DNA from: Bacillota bacterium
GTDB taxonomy: Bacteria > Bacillota > Clostridia > Acetivibrionales > JAEZXR01
Assembly: GCA_023419605.1 (NCBI GenBank)
Contig: JAEZXR010000008.1
Location: 1-64,000 of the forward strand
Direction: 5' to 3'
DNA length: 64,000 nt
Below, piece by piece: positions 50,710-60,359 of this stretch; the stretch's first letter is position 1; each line of letters opens with the position of its first letter. The notes below the pieces were generated by a model. It ran no database searches, was not told the origin of the DNA, and was given only the letters and a program-made list of their open reading frames with translations. The position numbers and the translations under genes were made by a program.

Positions 50710-52866
50710 ATGACTGGATTGAAGATCGGCACTCCGGTAAAAAAGGTGGATAACAAGGAGAAAACAGGCGGCTATGTGAAATATACGGGGGATGTAAAGC
50801 TGGAAGGAATGTTATATGCCAGAACGCTTCGCTCCTCCAGGGCGAGGGCCAGAATACTGTCCATCCATATTCCGCCTCTTCCGGAAGGATATTTTACCGT
50901 AGATAAAGGAGATATACCCGGTAAAAACAGAGTGAAGCAGATTTTTGACGATCAGCCGTTTTTTGCGGAGGGTATTGTAAATTACGTAGGGGAGCCCATC
51001 CTCCTGGTTGTGGGGCCGGATCGAAGAAAAATACAGGAAATCCTTTCTCAAATCACAGTGGAATATCAAGAGCTTAAACCCGTTTTAACAATGGAAGATG
51101 CCCAAAAGTGTGTGGACGGTCCTATTTTTGGCGGTGATAACTGTTTTGCAGCTTATTCCTACGAGAAAGGAGAGCCGGAAGAAGCACGTAAGGAAGCTCT
51201 TGAATTCATTGAAGAAGAATACCGTACCGGCTATCAAGAGCAGGCTTATCTGGAGCCACAAGCTATGATTGGGGTGTATGAGGATGAAAAGATCACAGTA
51301 TACGGGTCCTTGCAGTGCCCCTACTATGTAAAAGGCGCCCTCGCCCAGGGATTGGGCTGGGAGGAACACCGGGTGAGGGTCGTTCAAATGACGGTGGGAG
51401 GCGGTTTCGGAGGAAAGGAAGATTATCCGTCCCTCCTTGCAGGCCATGCGGCATTCGCGGCGTTAAAAACCGGAAAGCCTGTAGCACTGCTGCTGGAGCG
51501 GGGAGAGGATATGCTTTCCACCCCGAAAAGGCATCCTGCAAGGATCAAGTTTAAAACAGCCTTGGGGCGTGATAAAAAAATTCTGGCCATGGAAGTCGAC
51601 GTACTGCTGGATGGTGGTGCTTATGCAGGAATATCCAATGTTGTCCTGCAAAGAACAACTTTCAATATTACGGGGGTCTATCGTATTCCGAATTTAAAGG
51701 TCAGTGGACGTGTGGTAGCGACCAATACGGTGCCCAATGGAGCATTTAGAGGCTTTGGAGCACCCCAGGCATTCTTTGCAATCGAAATGCATATGCAGAG
51801 CCTGGCAAAGAGAGCAGGCATCGATTCTCTGGAATATAAGAAAATGCACATGGTACGAAAAGGGGACCTGACAGCTACTTCCGGAACCTTTGCCCATGAA
51901 GTAAAATTGCCTGAAATGATTGCTGCGGCGGATGAAATGTCCGGCTATAGTCAAAAGATGAAAAAGTATTTTGAAAGTAAAACGAAAGAGTACAAAGGAA
52001 TCGGTATGTCCTTGTTTTTACATGGCTGCGGATTTACAGGGAGCGGTGAAAGGGATCACATCAAGGCGGTTGTAAAGCTGCGAAAGTCAGAAGAAACCGG
52101 CCGGGTAGAGATTTTGGTAGCCAATGTGGATATGGGGCAGGGACTCAAAACTACGTTGCGAAAAATTGTAGCCAGGGTTCTGGACATTTCTCTGGACTGC
52201 ATCGATTATGAGAATCCCGACACGGACAGAGTGCCGGATTCGGGGCCTACTGTAGCATCCAGAACCATTATGATTGTGGGTAAGCTTCTGGAGGAAGCAG
52301 CGAAAGAGCTAAAGCACCGGTGGAACGAACCAGGAGGGGTGGAGGTTGAAAAGAGGTATAGGCATCCGGAACGAATTCAATGGGATGATAGGGATTTCCG
52401 GGGAGATGCATATCCAACCTATTCCTGGGGGGTCAACGTAGTAGAGGTAGCAGTAGACCCTGTGACCCTGCAAATTGATGTAACTGGCGTGTGGGCAGTC
52501 TTTGACGTCGGAACCGCCATTGACGAGAGAATTATGCGGGGACAGATTGAAGGCGGGGTTATGCAGGGTTTGGGATATGGAACTCTGGAAGCTATGGAGA
52601 GTAAAAACGGCAGAATCCTTCAGAGCAGCATGACCGATTATATCATTCCAACCTCGGCGGACTTTTGTAAAATTCGATCCAGACTCATCGATAACCCTTA
52701 TGAGGACGGACCCTTTGGGGCCAAGGGCGCCGGGGAACTTACACTGATCGGTGCGGCACCGGCCCTTGCAGCAGCCGTATCCAATGCCATGGATATTCAA
52801 ATCCATCGGCTGCCGGTAACACCTGAATATCTTCTGGAGGTGGTTTCCAATGAAAAAAGCCATTGA
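50710..52866 (+). CDS. xdhA: xanthine dehydrogenase, molybdenum subunit
   Basis: 718-aa catalytic subunit of the xanthine oxidase family. Visible are Q-E-Q-A-Y-L-E-P-Q, the Mo-cofactor loop G-G-G-F-G-G-K-E, A-F-R-G-F-G-A-P-Q, and the C-terminal G-A-K-G-A-G-E with the catalytic glutamate. It hydroxylates hypoxanthine/xanthine or a related purine at the Mo site. AGAGGTGG precedes ATG 50710. It overlaps the Fe-S subunit gene by 17 bases. The exact purine cannot be told from sequence. Confidence 0.93.
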   Translation: MTGLKIGTPVKKVDNKEKTGGYVKYTGDVKLEGMLYARTLRSSRARARILSIHIPPLPEGYFTVDKGDIPGKNRVKQIFDDQPFFAEGIVNYVGEPILLVVGPDRRKIQEILSQITVEYQELKPVLTMEDAQKCVDGPIFGGDNCFAAYSYEKGEPEEARKEALEFIEEEYRTGYQEQAYLEPQAMIGVYEDEKITVYGSLQCPYYVKGALAQGLGWEEHRVRVVQMTVGGGFGGKEDYPSLLAGHAAFAALKTGKPVALLLERGEDMLSTPKRHPARIKFKTALGRDKKILAMEVDVLLDGGAYAGISNVVLQRTTFNITGVYRIPNLKVSGRVVATNTVPNGAFRGFGAPQAFFAIEMHMQSLAKRAGIDSLEYKKMHMVRKGDLTATSGTFAHEVKLPEMIAAADEMSGYSQKMKKYFESKTKEYKGIGMSLFLHGCGFTGSGERDHIKAVVKLRKSEETGRVEILVANVDMGQGLKTTLRKIVARVLDISLDCIDYENPDTDRVPDSGPTVASRTIMIVGKLLEEAAKELKHRWNEPGGVEVEKRYRHPERIQWDDRDFRGDAYPTYSWGVNVVEVAVDPVTLQIDVTGVWAVFDVGTAIDERIMRGQIEGGVMQGLGYGTLEAMESKNGRILQSSMTDYIIPTSADFCKIRSRLIDNPYEDGPFGAKGAGELTLIGAAPALAAAVSNAMDIQIHRLPVTPEYLLEVVSNEKSH

Positions 52867-53326
52867 ATTTGTTTTAAACGGGAAGAAAGTCTCAGTAATT
52901 ACGGACCCCCTCCTGCGATTGATTGATGTGTTGAGAGAGGAATTAGGCCTAACCGGTGTAAAAGAAGGCTGTGGAGAAGGCGAATGCGGTGCCTGCTCCG
53001 TATTGGTAGGAGGAAAACTGGCAAACTCCTGTATTACCGCAGCAGGTGCCGTTGAAGAGGCTGAAGTCATCACTATCGAGGGTTTTCGAGAGACAGAAAG
53101 ATTCAAAGTACTGGAAGCCGCTTTTGAAAAGGCCGGTGCAGTCCAATGCGGCTTTTGTACACCGGGAATGATAATGGCAGCAGAGGCGCTGCTGAGAAGT
53201 AATATGTCTCCGGATGAACCGGAAATACGAGAGGCCCTATCTGGAAATCTTTGCAGATGCACCGGTTACGGTATGATTATCGAAGCGGTTACCATTGCCT
53301 CAAAAGAAGGTGAAGGATTATGGTAG
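52850..53326 (+). CDS. xdhC_FeS: xanthine dehydrogenase, 2Fe-2S subunit
   Basis: 158-aa electron-transfer subunit with both [2Fe-2S] sites: plant-type cysteines in C-G-E-G-E-C-G-A-C (residues 41-49) plus C61, and the second site in C-G-F-C-T-P-G-M and C-R-C-T-G-Y. It passes electrons from the Mo centre to the FAD subunit. Its ends overlap both neighbours. This is not the XdhC maturation factor, which is encoded at 60360. Confidence 0.95.
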   Translation: MKKAIEFVLNGKKVSVITDPLLRLIDVLREELGLTGVKEGCGEGECGACSVLVGGKLANSCITAAGAVEEAEVITIEGFRETERFKVLEAAFEKAGAVQCGFCTPGMIMAAEALLRSNMSPDEPEIREALSGNLCRCTGYGMIIEAVTIASKEGEGLW

Positions 53327-54171
53327 AGGCGTTTACCCCCGGAAGCCTCCGGGAGGCACTGGACATAAGAGATAAAAAGGATGTTGTAGTTTTTGCAGGT
53401 GGTACCGACCTGATGGTTCGATATAAACGTGGACCGTCGGTCCCCTTGGATTTTCAGAAATCCGTCCTTTTCATCGGGCATCTGGAAGAACTAAAAAGGA
53501 TTGCGCTTGAGGAAGGATTTCTTGTAATCGGTGCAGCTGCAACATTGACGGAAGTACTGGAACACTCTCGTATTCCGGAAGTAATGAAAAGCGCTTTAGG
53601 CGTCATGGCATCACCGGCAGTAAGAAACAGCGGTACTTTAGGCGGGAACATCTGCAATGCATCCCCCGCAGGGGATACACTCCCTCCTCTATATGCACTG
53701 GGAGCAACGCTGGTATTGAAAAGTAAGGCGGACAGTCGTGAAATACCGGTTGAAAGCTTTATCAAAGGGCCGGGAAAGATCGACTTACATTCGGATGAAA
53801 TCCTAACTTCTGTTAAAATCCCTGTGAAGGAGTATCCTGTACTTTTCTACAAGAAGGTAGGCACAAGAAAAGCAGACGCTCTTTCCAAACTTTCTTTCGC
53901 CGGATTGGCGGAAATAGACAATGGAGTCGTCAAAGAATGGAGAGCCGCTTTTGGAGCAGTAGCACCCACCGTTGTAAGAAATAAGGATATTGAAAAGCGA
54001 ATGATCGGAGAAAATGTTGCAAAGGTGCAGCAGAGGATTCCGGAATTGATTGATTTGTATTCTTCTCACATCAAGCCGATCGATGATCAAAGATCGACAG
54101 CATCCTACAGAAAGACAACCTCTTTAAGACTTTTAGAGCATTTTATAAAGGAATACTGCAATAAACCTTAA
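53320..54171 (+). CDS. xdhB: xanthine dehydrogenase, FAD subunit
   Basis: 283-aa FAD-binding subunit (FAD_binding_5 / CO_deh_flav_C): F-A-G-G-T-D-L-M-V near residue 28, I-G-A-A-A-T-L, then S-P-A-V-R-N-S-G-T-L-G-G-N-I-C-N-A-S-P-A-G-D, and a C-terminal helical domain. It hands electrons to NAD or ferredoxin. Overlaps the Fe-S subunit by seven bases. Confidence 0.94.
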   Translation: MVEAFTPGSLREALDIRDKKDVVVFAGGTDLMVRYKRGPSVPLDFQKSVLFIGHLEELKRIALEEGFLVIGAAATLTEVLEHSRIPEVMKSALGVMASPAVRNSGTLGGNICNASPAGDTLPPLYALGATLVLKSKADSREIPVESFIKGPGKIDLHSDEILTSVKIPVKEYPVLFYKKVGTRKADALSKLSFAGLAEIDNGVVKEWRAAFGAVAPTVVRNKDIEKRMIGENVAKVQQRIPELIDLYSSHIKPIDDQRSTASYRKTTSLRLLEHFIKEYCNKP

Positions 54172-54305
54172 TTCAATTCATTGCTTACAAAAAGCATATG
54201 GGAAACTATCATATTTATAGATGAAAACCGCGGTCATGCATATAAAATGCGAGTTTCTTTATATAAAAAATTGAAAAGTTAAGTAACGGTAAGGAGGATA
54301 CTGAA

Positions 54306-55472
54306 ATGATAAGAAAATTGGTCTCGGCAGTACTGCCATCTGTACTGTCACTTTCATTAATGCTCACAGGGTGTGGAAGTTCAACCAAAACTGCATCCGG
54401 CGATGCGGTTAAACCGGCAGAGACTGCAACAACTCCGGCTGCTAAGGAATCCACGGCTGCCAAAGGCCCCATTGTTGTAGGATTCATTTATACCGGGCCT
54501 ATCGGTGACGGCGGTTATACTTATGCTCATGACCAAGGTCGTCTGCAGGTAGAGAAAGAGCTCAAGGACCAAGGTGTAAAGACCATTTTTAAAGAATCCG
54601 TTCCTGAGAGCCAGGAAGTGGAAAAAGTAATGAAAGACATGATCGACCAGGGTGCCAAGATTATATTTGCAACAAGCTTTGGCTATATGGACTATGTGGA
54701 AAAGGTAGCGAAGGAATATCCGGATGTTAAGTTCCTTCACTGTTCCGGATATAAGATGGGAACCAATCTTTCCAACTACTTCGGAAGAATCGAAGAGCCC
54801 AGATATCTTTCCGGTATTGTAGCAGGTTTAAAGACGAAAACCAATAAGATCGGATATGTTGGCGCCTTTGATATTCCGGAAGTGGTAAGAGGAATTAATG
54901 CCTTCACTCTGGGAGTACAATCCGTGAACCCAAATGCAAAGGTTCAGGTAACCTGGACAAACACCTGGTACGACCCGGCAAAGGAAAAGGATGCTGCGAA
55001 AGCCCTTCTTGCAGATGGGTGTGACGTTATCGCTCAACATCAGGATACCACCGGACCACAAGTGGCAGCAGAGGAAAAAGGTGTATGGGCCATCGGATAT
55101 AACACGGACAGCAGGAATGCGGCTCCGAAGGCATACATGACAGCACCGGTCTGGAACTGGGGCCCCTATTATGTGAAACAGGTGAAAGACCTGATGAACG
55201 GAAGCTGGAAAGCGGAAAGTTACTGGGGCCATATGAAGGAAGGAATCGTAGACCTGGCTCCATTAACGGAGGTTGCACCAGCGGAAGCGAAGGCAAAAGT
55301 GGAAGAAGTAAGGAAGAAGATGTTGGACGGAAGCTTTAATGTATTTGCCGGCCCCATCAAGGACCAGACCGGAAAAGTGCGAATCGAAGCAGGCAAGGCC
55401 ATGAGTGACCAGGAGCAGTTGAGCAACGACTGGTTCGTAGAGGGCGTTATTGGAAAAGTTGGAAGCAAGTAA
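54306..55472 (+). CDS. BMP-family substrate-binding lipoprotein 1
   Basis: 388-aa Bmp/PnrA-type receptor lipoprotein with a lipobox (M-L-T-G-C) and A/T/P-rich spacer. The fold motifs are D-G-G-Y-T-Y-A-H-D-Q-G-R, I-I-F-A-T-S-F-G-Y, G-A-F-D-I-P-E-V-V-R-G-I and Q-H-Q-D-T-T-G-P-Q. Bmp proteins bind nucleosides or purine bases. Beside xanthine dehydrogenase this one most likely takes up purines. AAGGAGG precedes ATG. Confidence 0.92.
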   Translation: MIRKLVSAVLPSVLSLSLMLTGCGSSTKTASGDAVKPAETATTPAAKESTAAKGPIVVGFIYTGPIGDGGYTYAHDQGRLQVEKELKDQGVKTIFKESVPESQEVEKVMKDMIDQGAKIIFATSFGYMDYVEKVAKEYPDVKFLHCSGYKMGTNLSNYFGRIEEPRYLSGIVAGLKTKTNKIGYVGAFDIPEVVRGINAFTLGVQSVNPNAKVQVTWTNTWYDPAKEKDAAKALLADGCDVIAQHQDTTGPQVAAEEKGVWAIGYNTDSRNAAPKAYMTAPVWNWGPYYVKQVKDLMNGSWKAESYWGHMKEGIVDLAPLTEVAPAEAKAKVEEVRKKMLDGSFNVFAGPIKDQTGKVRIEAGKAMSDQEQLSNDWFVEGVIGKVGSK

Positions 55473-55615
55473 AAATAAATGGCAAGGTATCGGCAGAGCC
55501 GTTATATAAGAAAAGCATTCTTTCCATGTAAGATTTCCCGGGAGCATATATGCAAAAGAACGTTGTTTCATTATATAGAAATATTCATAGTTTAGTGCTT
55601 ATAGGAGGTTACCCT

Positions 55616-56770
55616 ATGTTTAAAAAGTCAATTATATTGGGATTGGCAATGTCCCTGATGTTTTCACTGAGTCTTGCAGGATGCAGCGGCTCAGAAAAAA
55701 CTGTAACAAAGGATACAGCGCAGCAGACGACACAGGCAGCACCGGATTCAACTCCGGCCCAAAAGCCGGTAGTCGCAGGCTTTATCTTCTCAAGTACCGC
55801 TGGAGATGGCGGCTGGACCTACCAGCACAACGAAGCGCGTAAATATGTTGAAAAGGAATTAGGCAGCCAGGGAGTTAAGACCATTTTTAAGGAATCCGTT
55901 CCTGAAGGACCGGATGTCGAAAAAGTTGCAAAAGACATGATCGACCAGGGAGCAAATATCATATTCGGAATCAGCTTCGGTTACAGGGATTACCTGGTGA
56001 AAGTAGCGAAGGAACATCCTGAAGTTAAATTCATGCATTCTTCCGGAGATATACAACTTGACAATATGTCCACTTATTTCGGCAGAATCTATCAGCCAAG
56101 ATACCTTTCGGGAATTGTTGCCGGTATGAAGAGCAAATCCAATAAAATCGGATATGTTGCTGCTTTTGATATTCCACAGGTTATTCGAGGAATCGACGCC
56201 TTTACCCTGGGCGTTCGCGCTGTAAATCCAAATGCAAGGGTTATCATAAAATGGACCAATACCTGGTATGACCCGGCAAAGGAAAAGGATGCTGCCAAAG
56301 CGCTGCTGGATGAAGGCTGTGATGTTATCGCCCAGCACCAGGATACTACAGGTCCTCAGGTAGCAGCAGAAGAAAAAGGGGCCTTTGCCATCGGGTATCA
56401 TTCGGATAGTAAAAACGCAGCTCCTAAAGCATATATGACTGCACCGGTTTGGGATTGGGGCAAGTATTATGTAAAACAAATTAAGGCAGTGATGGAGGGT
56501 ACATGGAAGTCTGAAAACTACTGGGGCAGCATGAATGATGGCGTTGTCTTCCTTGCTCCGTTGACGGATAACGCTCCGGCTGGCGCAAAGGAAAAAGTAG
56601 CGGAAATGGAAAAGAAGATCAGAGACGGTTCATGGGACGTATTTACAGGACCGATCAAAGACCAGGATGGCGTCGTCAGAGTCCCGGAAGGTGTGAAGAT
56701 GACGGACAAGGAAATGTGGAATATGAACTGGTTCGTTGAAGGGGTCGAAGGTAAAATAACTAAAAAATAA
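55616..56770 (+). CDS. BMP-family substrate-binding lipoprotein 2
   Basis: 384-aa paralogue of the preceding receptor, sharing nearly all motifs (D-G-G-W-T-Y-Q-H-N-E, A-A-F-D-I-P-Q-V-I-R-G-I, Q-H-Q-D-T-T-G-P-Q), with its own lipobox (L-A-G-C). AGGAGG precedes ATG 55616; an in-frame upstream ATG at 55550 is unlikely. The tandem pair next to one ATPase/permease set suggests two receptors with different purine or nucleoside preferences feeding one channel. Confidence 0.92.
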   Translation: MFKKSIILGLAMSLMFSLSLAGCSGSEKTVTKDTAQQTTQAAPDSTPAQKPVVAGFIFSSTAGDGGWTYQHNEARKYVEKELGSQGVKTIFKESVPEGPDVEKVAKDMIDQGANIIFGISFGYRDYLVKVAKEHPEVKFMHSSGDIQLDNMSTYFGRIYQPRYLSGIVAGMKSKSNKIGYVAAFDIPQVIRGIDAFTLGVRAVNPNARVIIKWTNTWYDPAKEKDAAKALLDEGCDVIAQHQDTTGPQVAAEEKGAFAIGYHSDSKNAAPKAYMTAPVWDWGKYYVKQIKAVMEGTWKSENYWGSMNDGVVFLAPLTDNAPAGAKEKVAEMEKKIRDGSWDVFTGPIKDQDGVVRVPEGVKMTDKEMWNMNWFVEGVEGKITKK

Positions 56771-56779
56771 GGTGAAAAT

Positions 56780-58315
56780 ATGGAGAATCAGGTATTTGTA
56801 AGTATGCAAGGAATCACCAAGGCTTTTGGTGAGGTCGTGGCGAACAAGGACATCAACCTAACGGTTTATAAGGGTGAAATTCATGCACTGCTGGGTGAAA
56901 ACGGTGCCGGTAAAAGTACCTTGATGAACATGCTGTCGGGGATTTATACCCCCGACAGCGGTTCTATCCATATCCATGGCAGGGAGGTACATTTTGCTTC
57001 GCCCAAGGACTCCATCAAAGCAGGGATCGGCATGATTCACCAGCACTTCAAGCTGGTGGATATATTGACGGCAAAGGAAAATATCATCGCAGGGACAAGC
57101 GGAAATTGGATTATCAGAAAAAAGAAGCTCTCGAAACAGATGGGGGAGATATCCAGAAAGTTCGGGCTTGAAATCGACCCGGATAAAAAGATTTACAATA
57201 TGTCGGTGGGGGAAAAACAAACGGTTGAGATATTGAAGGTACTCTACAGAGGCGCGGATATTCTGATCCTTGACGAACCCACGGCAGTTTTGACGCCACA
57301 GGAAACAAAAAAACTTTTCCAGATCATGAGGAAAATGAAAGCTGCCGGCTGTGCAGTCATCATCATCACGCACAAGCTCCATGAAGTAATGGAAATCAGC
57401 GACAGGATTACTGTCCTTCGAGACGGAAAAACCGTAGGAACGGTAGATAAGGAAAAAACCGATCCGAGGCAGCTCACACACATGATGGTCGGAAGACCTG
57501 TTGAATTATCGATTCACAGACCTCAGGTACAAAAAACAAAAACTTTGCTAAAAGCCGAAAAGCTTACCGTAGTAAATCAAGAGAAAGTCAGGGACCTGGA
57601 TGAGGTCAGCTTTGAGCTGTATGCCGGTGAAATTCTAGGGGTTGCCGGAGTAGCCGGAAGCGGACAGAAGGAGCTTTGCGAAAGCATTGCAGGACTCTGC
57701 CCCATTTCTCAGGGAGAACTCCTTTATGAGGGGGAGAGTATTGTTGGAAACTCGCCCAGGGAAATCATAAAAAAAGGGATTGCCTTAAGTTTTATCCCGG
57801 AAGACAGGCTCGGCATGGGGCTGGTTGCTTCTATGGATATGGTAGATAACTTGCTTCTGAAGGCATACCAGAATCAAAAAGGTTTGCTTGTCAATAGAAA
57901 GCCTTTGCGTGAGAAAGCAAAACAGCTGATACAAAAGCTTGAAATAAAGACACCCGGTTTCAACCACCCTGTGAAAAAGCTTTCGGGAGGGAACATACAG
58001 AAAGTGCTATTAGGCAGGGAAATCGATTCCAATCCGCATCTGCTGATAACGGCCTATCCGGTCAGGGGATTGGACATCAACGCATCCTATACCATCTATG
58101 ACCTGTTGAATGAGCAGAAAAAGAAAGGTGTAGGGATTCTTTTTATCGGTGAGGACCTGGATGTACTCATGGAACTTTGCGATCGGATCCTTGTACTTTG
58201 CGGCGGAAGGATTACGGGTATCGTTGACGGAGCAAAAGCAACCAAGGATGAGATCGGGTGGATGATGGCAGGACAAATGCAGAGAGAGCCTGAAAGGAGT
58301 GAGGCCATTGGTTAA
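56780..58315 (+). CDS. purine/nucleoside ABC transporter ATPase
   Basis: 511-aa duplicated ATPase of the Bmp-associated type (YufO-like). First domain: Walker A G-E-N-G-A-G-K-S-T, signature M-S-V-G-E-K-Q, Walker B L-I-L-D-E-P. The second domain has a weakened Walker A (G-V-A-G-S-G-Q-K-E) but an intact L-S-G-G-N-I-Q-K signature, and its Walker B is L-L-I-T-A-Y-P, lacking the usual catalytic glutamate. This is normal for the family. Energises the two permeases that follow. Confidence 0.94.
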   Translation: MENQVFVSMQGITKAFGEVVANKDINLTVYKGEIHALLGENGAGKSTLMNMLSGIYTPDSGSIHIHGREVHFASPKDSIKAGIGMIHQHFKLVDILTAKENIIAGTSGNWIIRKKKLSKQMGEISRKFGLEIDPDKKIYNMSVGEKQTVEILKVLYRGADILILDEPTAVLTPQETKKLFQIMRKMKAAGCAVIIITHKLHEVMEISDRITVLRDGKTVGTVDKEKTDPRQLTHMMVGRPVELSIHRPQVQKTKTLLKAEKLTVVNQEKVRDLDEVSFELYAGEILGVAGVAGSGQKELCESIAGLCPISQGELLYEGESIVGNSPREIIKKGIALSFIPEDRLGMGLVASMDMVDNLLLKAYQNQKGLLVNRKPLREKAKQLIQKLEIKTPGFNHPVKKLSGGNIQKVLLGREIDSNPHLLITAYPVRGLDINASYTIYDLLNEQKKKGVGILFIGEDLDVLMELCDRILVLCGGRITGIVDGAKATKDEIGWMMAGQMQREPERSEAIG

Positions 58316-59390
58316 GATAATAAAAAGGACGGATTTGACCGGGTTCCAGGCTGTTTTTTTCAGGGTTGCGGCTGTAGTACTTGCATTGGCTGCCTCGGCA
58401 GGTTTTATATTCCTGCTGGGGCATAATCCGCTGGAGGTATATGGGGCCATGCTGAAGGGTGCCTTCGGTTCCCGTTACCGTTTCAATGAAACCATTGTTA
58501 AAACTGTACCCCTGGTGGTAGCGTCCCTGGGGATTATGGTGGCATTTAAAATGAGGTTTTGGAATATCGGAGCGGAAGGGCAGATCCTGATGGGAGCTTT
58601 TGGGGCCAGCTTTATGGCATTAAAGTTTCCGGATATGCCCCGGGCGTTGCTGTTAATTCTTATGATGCTTGCCAGTATGATCTGCGGGGGCATATGGGCA
58701 TTGATACCGGGCTATTTTAAATCCAGGTTTGGCACCAACGAGACACTTTTCACACTTATGATGAACTATATTGCACTGAAGTGGATTACTTACCTGCAAT
58801 ATGGGCCCTGGAAGGACCCGAAGGCCAGCGGATTTCCCAAGGTGCCGAATTTTACCGATAACGCCATTCTTCCCAAAGTATTCGGGATTCATATGGGATG
58901 GATTCTCGCACTGGTGCTTGTTGTCATTATTCATGTGTTTCTGCATCATACCAAAAAGGGTTTTGAGATTGCAGTTTTAGGAGAGAGTGAAAATACAGCA
59001 CGGTATGCGGGAATGAATCTGAAGAGCATTATCCTTTTTGCCATGCTGCTGGGCGGGGGGCTTTGCGGCCTCACAGGGATGCTGCAGGCGTCAGCAGTCA
59101 GTAATACCCTGTCGGTGGAAGTTTCCGGAGGTATAGGAAATACTGCAATTATCACCACTTGGCTGTCACAGCTCAGTGCACCGGTTGTGGTTCTGGTTTC
59201 CCTCCTGTTTGCAGTTCTTGTGCAGGGAGGCTCCTTTATACAGACCGCTTTTCAGATTCCCCAATCAGCGGCACAGATTTTGCAGGGAATGATTTTATTT
59301 TTTGTTCTGGGCAGTGAATTTTTTATTCGGTATCGGGTAGTATTGAAAAACTATGGGAGTGAGTCATCCATGAAGGGGGTATTGGAATGA
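58308..59390 (+). CDS. purine/nucleoside ABC transporter permease 1
   Basis: About 360-aa permease of the BPD_transp_2 (YufP-like) family with eight to nine helices. Characteristic motif W-N-I-G-A-E-G-Q-I-L-M-G-A is near residue 85. TTG 58308 has AAAGGAG eight bases upstream and overlaps the ATPase stop; GTG 58299 is less likely. Its stop overlaps the next ATG (ATGA). Confidence 0.92.
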   Translation: MVKIIKRTDLTGFQAVFFRVAAVVLALAASAGFIFLLGHNPLEVYGAMLKGAFGSRYRFNETIVKTVPLVVASLGIMVAFKMRFWNIGAEGQILMGAFGASFMALKFPDMPRALLLILMMLASMICGGIWALIPGYFKSRFGTNETLFTLMMNYIALKWITYLQYGPWKDPKASGFPKVPNFTDNAILPKVFGIHMGWILALVLVVIIHVFLHHTKKGFEIAVLGESENTARYAGMNLKSIILFAMLLGGGLCGLTGMLQASAVSNTLSVEVSGGIGNTAIITTWLSQLSAPVVVLVSLLFAVLVQGGSFIQTAFQIPQSAAQILQGMILFFVLGSEFFIRYRVVLKNYGSESSMKGVLE

Positions 59391-60325
59391 GCTTTGATTT
59401 TATATCATTTTTAAATGCCGCGATCCAGGCAGGTACCCCCTTGCTATTTGCAACACTGGGGGAGAGCATAACAGAGAAATCCGGGCATTTGAACCTGGGT
59501 GTGGAGGGGATGATGCTGATGGGAGCCGTTATAGGCTTCAGCATAGGGCTTTCTACCTCAAACCCCATGCTGGCTTTGCTGGGAGCATCCATAGCAGGAG
59601 CCGCCGGATCACTGATCTATGCTTTTCTCACCATTACGCTGCGAGCCAATCAGGAGGTATCGGGTCTTTCACTTACTATATTCGGGACGGGATTTTCGAA
59701 CTTTGCAGGTCAAAAGCTGATGGGCCAAGTCTGTCCGGAGGCCATCAAAAACTTTTTCAAACCGTTTCATATTCCGGGTCTGGCGGATATTCCCTGGATC
59801 GGGCCGATCCTGTTCAACCAGGATGCATTTGTTTATCTGGGGTATGTCATGGCCATTGGCATCGGCTTTTACATGTTCTATACGAAGCCGGGGCTGCACT
59901 TGAGGATTGTGGGTGAGAACCCTTCTGCGGCGGATGCTGCCGGTATCAATGTACCGCTCTATAAATATGCACATAACCTTGCCGGCGGAGCCCTTTGCGG
60001 GTTGGGTGGGGCTTATCTGTCGCTGGTATATATTCCTGCATGGCAGGACAATGTTACTGCGGGCAGAGGCTGGATTGCAGTTGCTCTGGTCATATTTACA
60101 TCCTGGAATGCCTTTAAGGCTCCGTTCGGAGCTTATCTTTTCGGGGGGTTGGATATCATTGGTTTTAGGCTGCAAGCCTTTGATATAAAGATATCTCAGT
60201 ATTTTATTACCATGATCCCCTACATTGTAACCATTATAATACTTATCATCACCTCGGTGAGAAAGCTGAAGGAAAATGCACCGCCCAAAGGGATTGGAAT
60301 CGCTTATTTCAGAGAAGAAAGATAA
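59387..60325 (+). CDS. purine/nucleoside ABC transporter permease 2
   Basis: 312-aa partner permease (YufQ-like) with T-P-L-L-F-A-T-L-G-E, H-L-N-L-G-V-E-G-M-M-L-M-G-A and D-A-A-G-I-N-V. Forms the channel with permease 1. Translationally coupled to permease 1. Confidence 0.92.
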   Translation: MSFDFISFLNAAIQAGTPLLFATLGESITEKSGHLNLGVEGMMLMGAVIGFSIGLSTSNPMLALLGASIAGAAGSLIYAFLTITLRANQEVSGLSLTIFGTGFSNFAGQKLMGQVCPEAIKNFFKPFHIPGLADIPWIGPILFNQDAFVYLGYVMAIGIGFYMFYTKPGLHLRIVGENPSAADAAGINVPLYKYAHNLAGGALCGLGGAYLSLVYIPAWQDNVTAGRGWIAVALVIFTSWNAFKAPFGAYLFGGLDIIGFRLQAFDIKISQYFITMIPYIVTIIILIITSVRKLKENAPPKGIGIAYFREER

Positions 60326-60359
60326 ATGTGCTATACCGGAAAAAGAGGAGGTGTTACGG

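Noticed and set aside
52309..53262. 317-aa minus-strand frame
   Set aside because: Antisense to the xanthine dehydrogenase Mo and Fe-S subunit genes, both clearly real.
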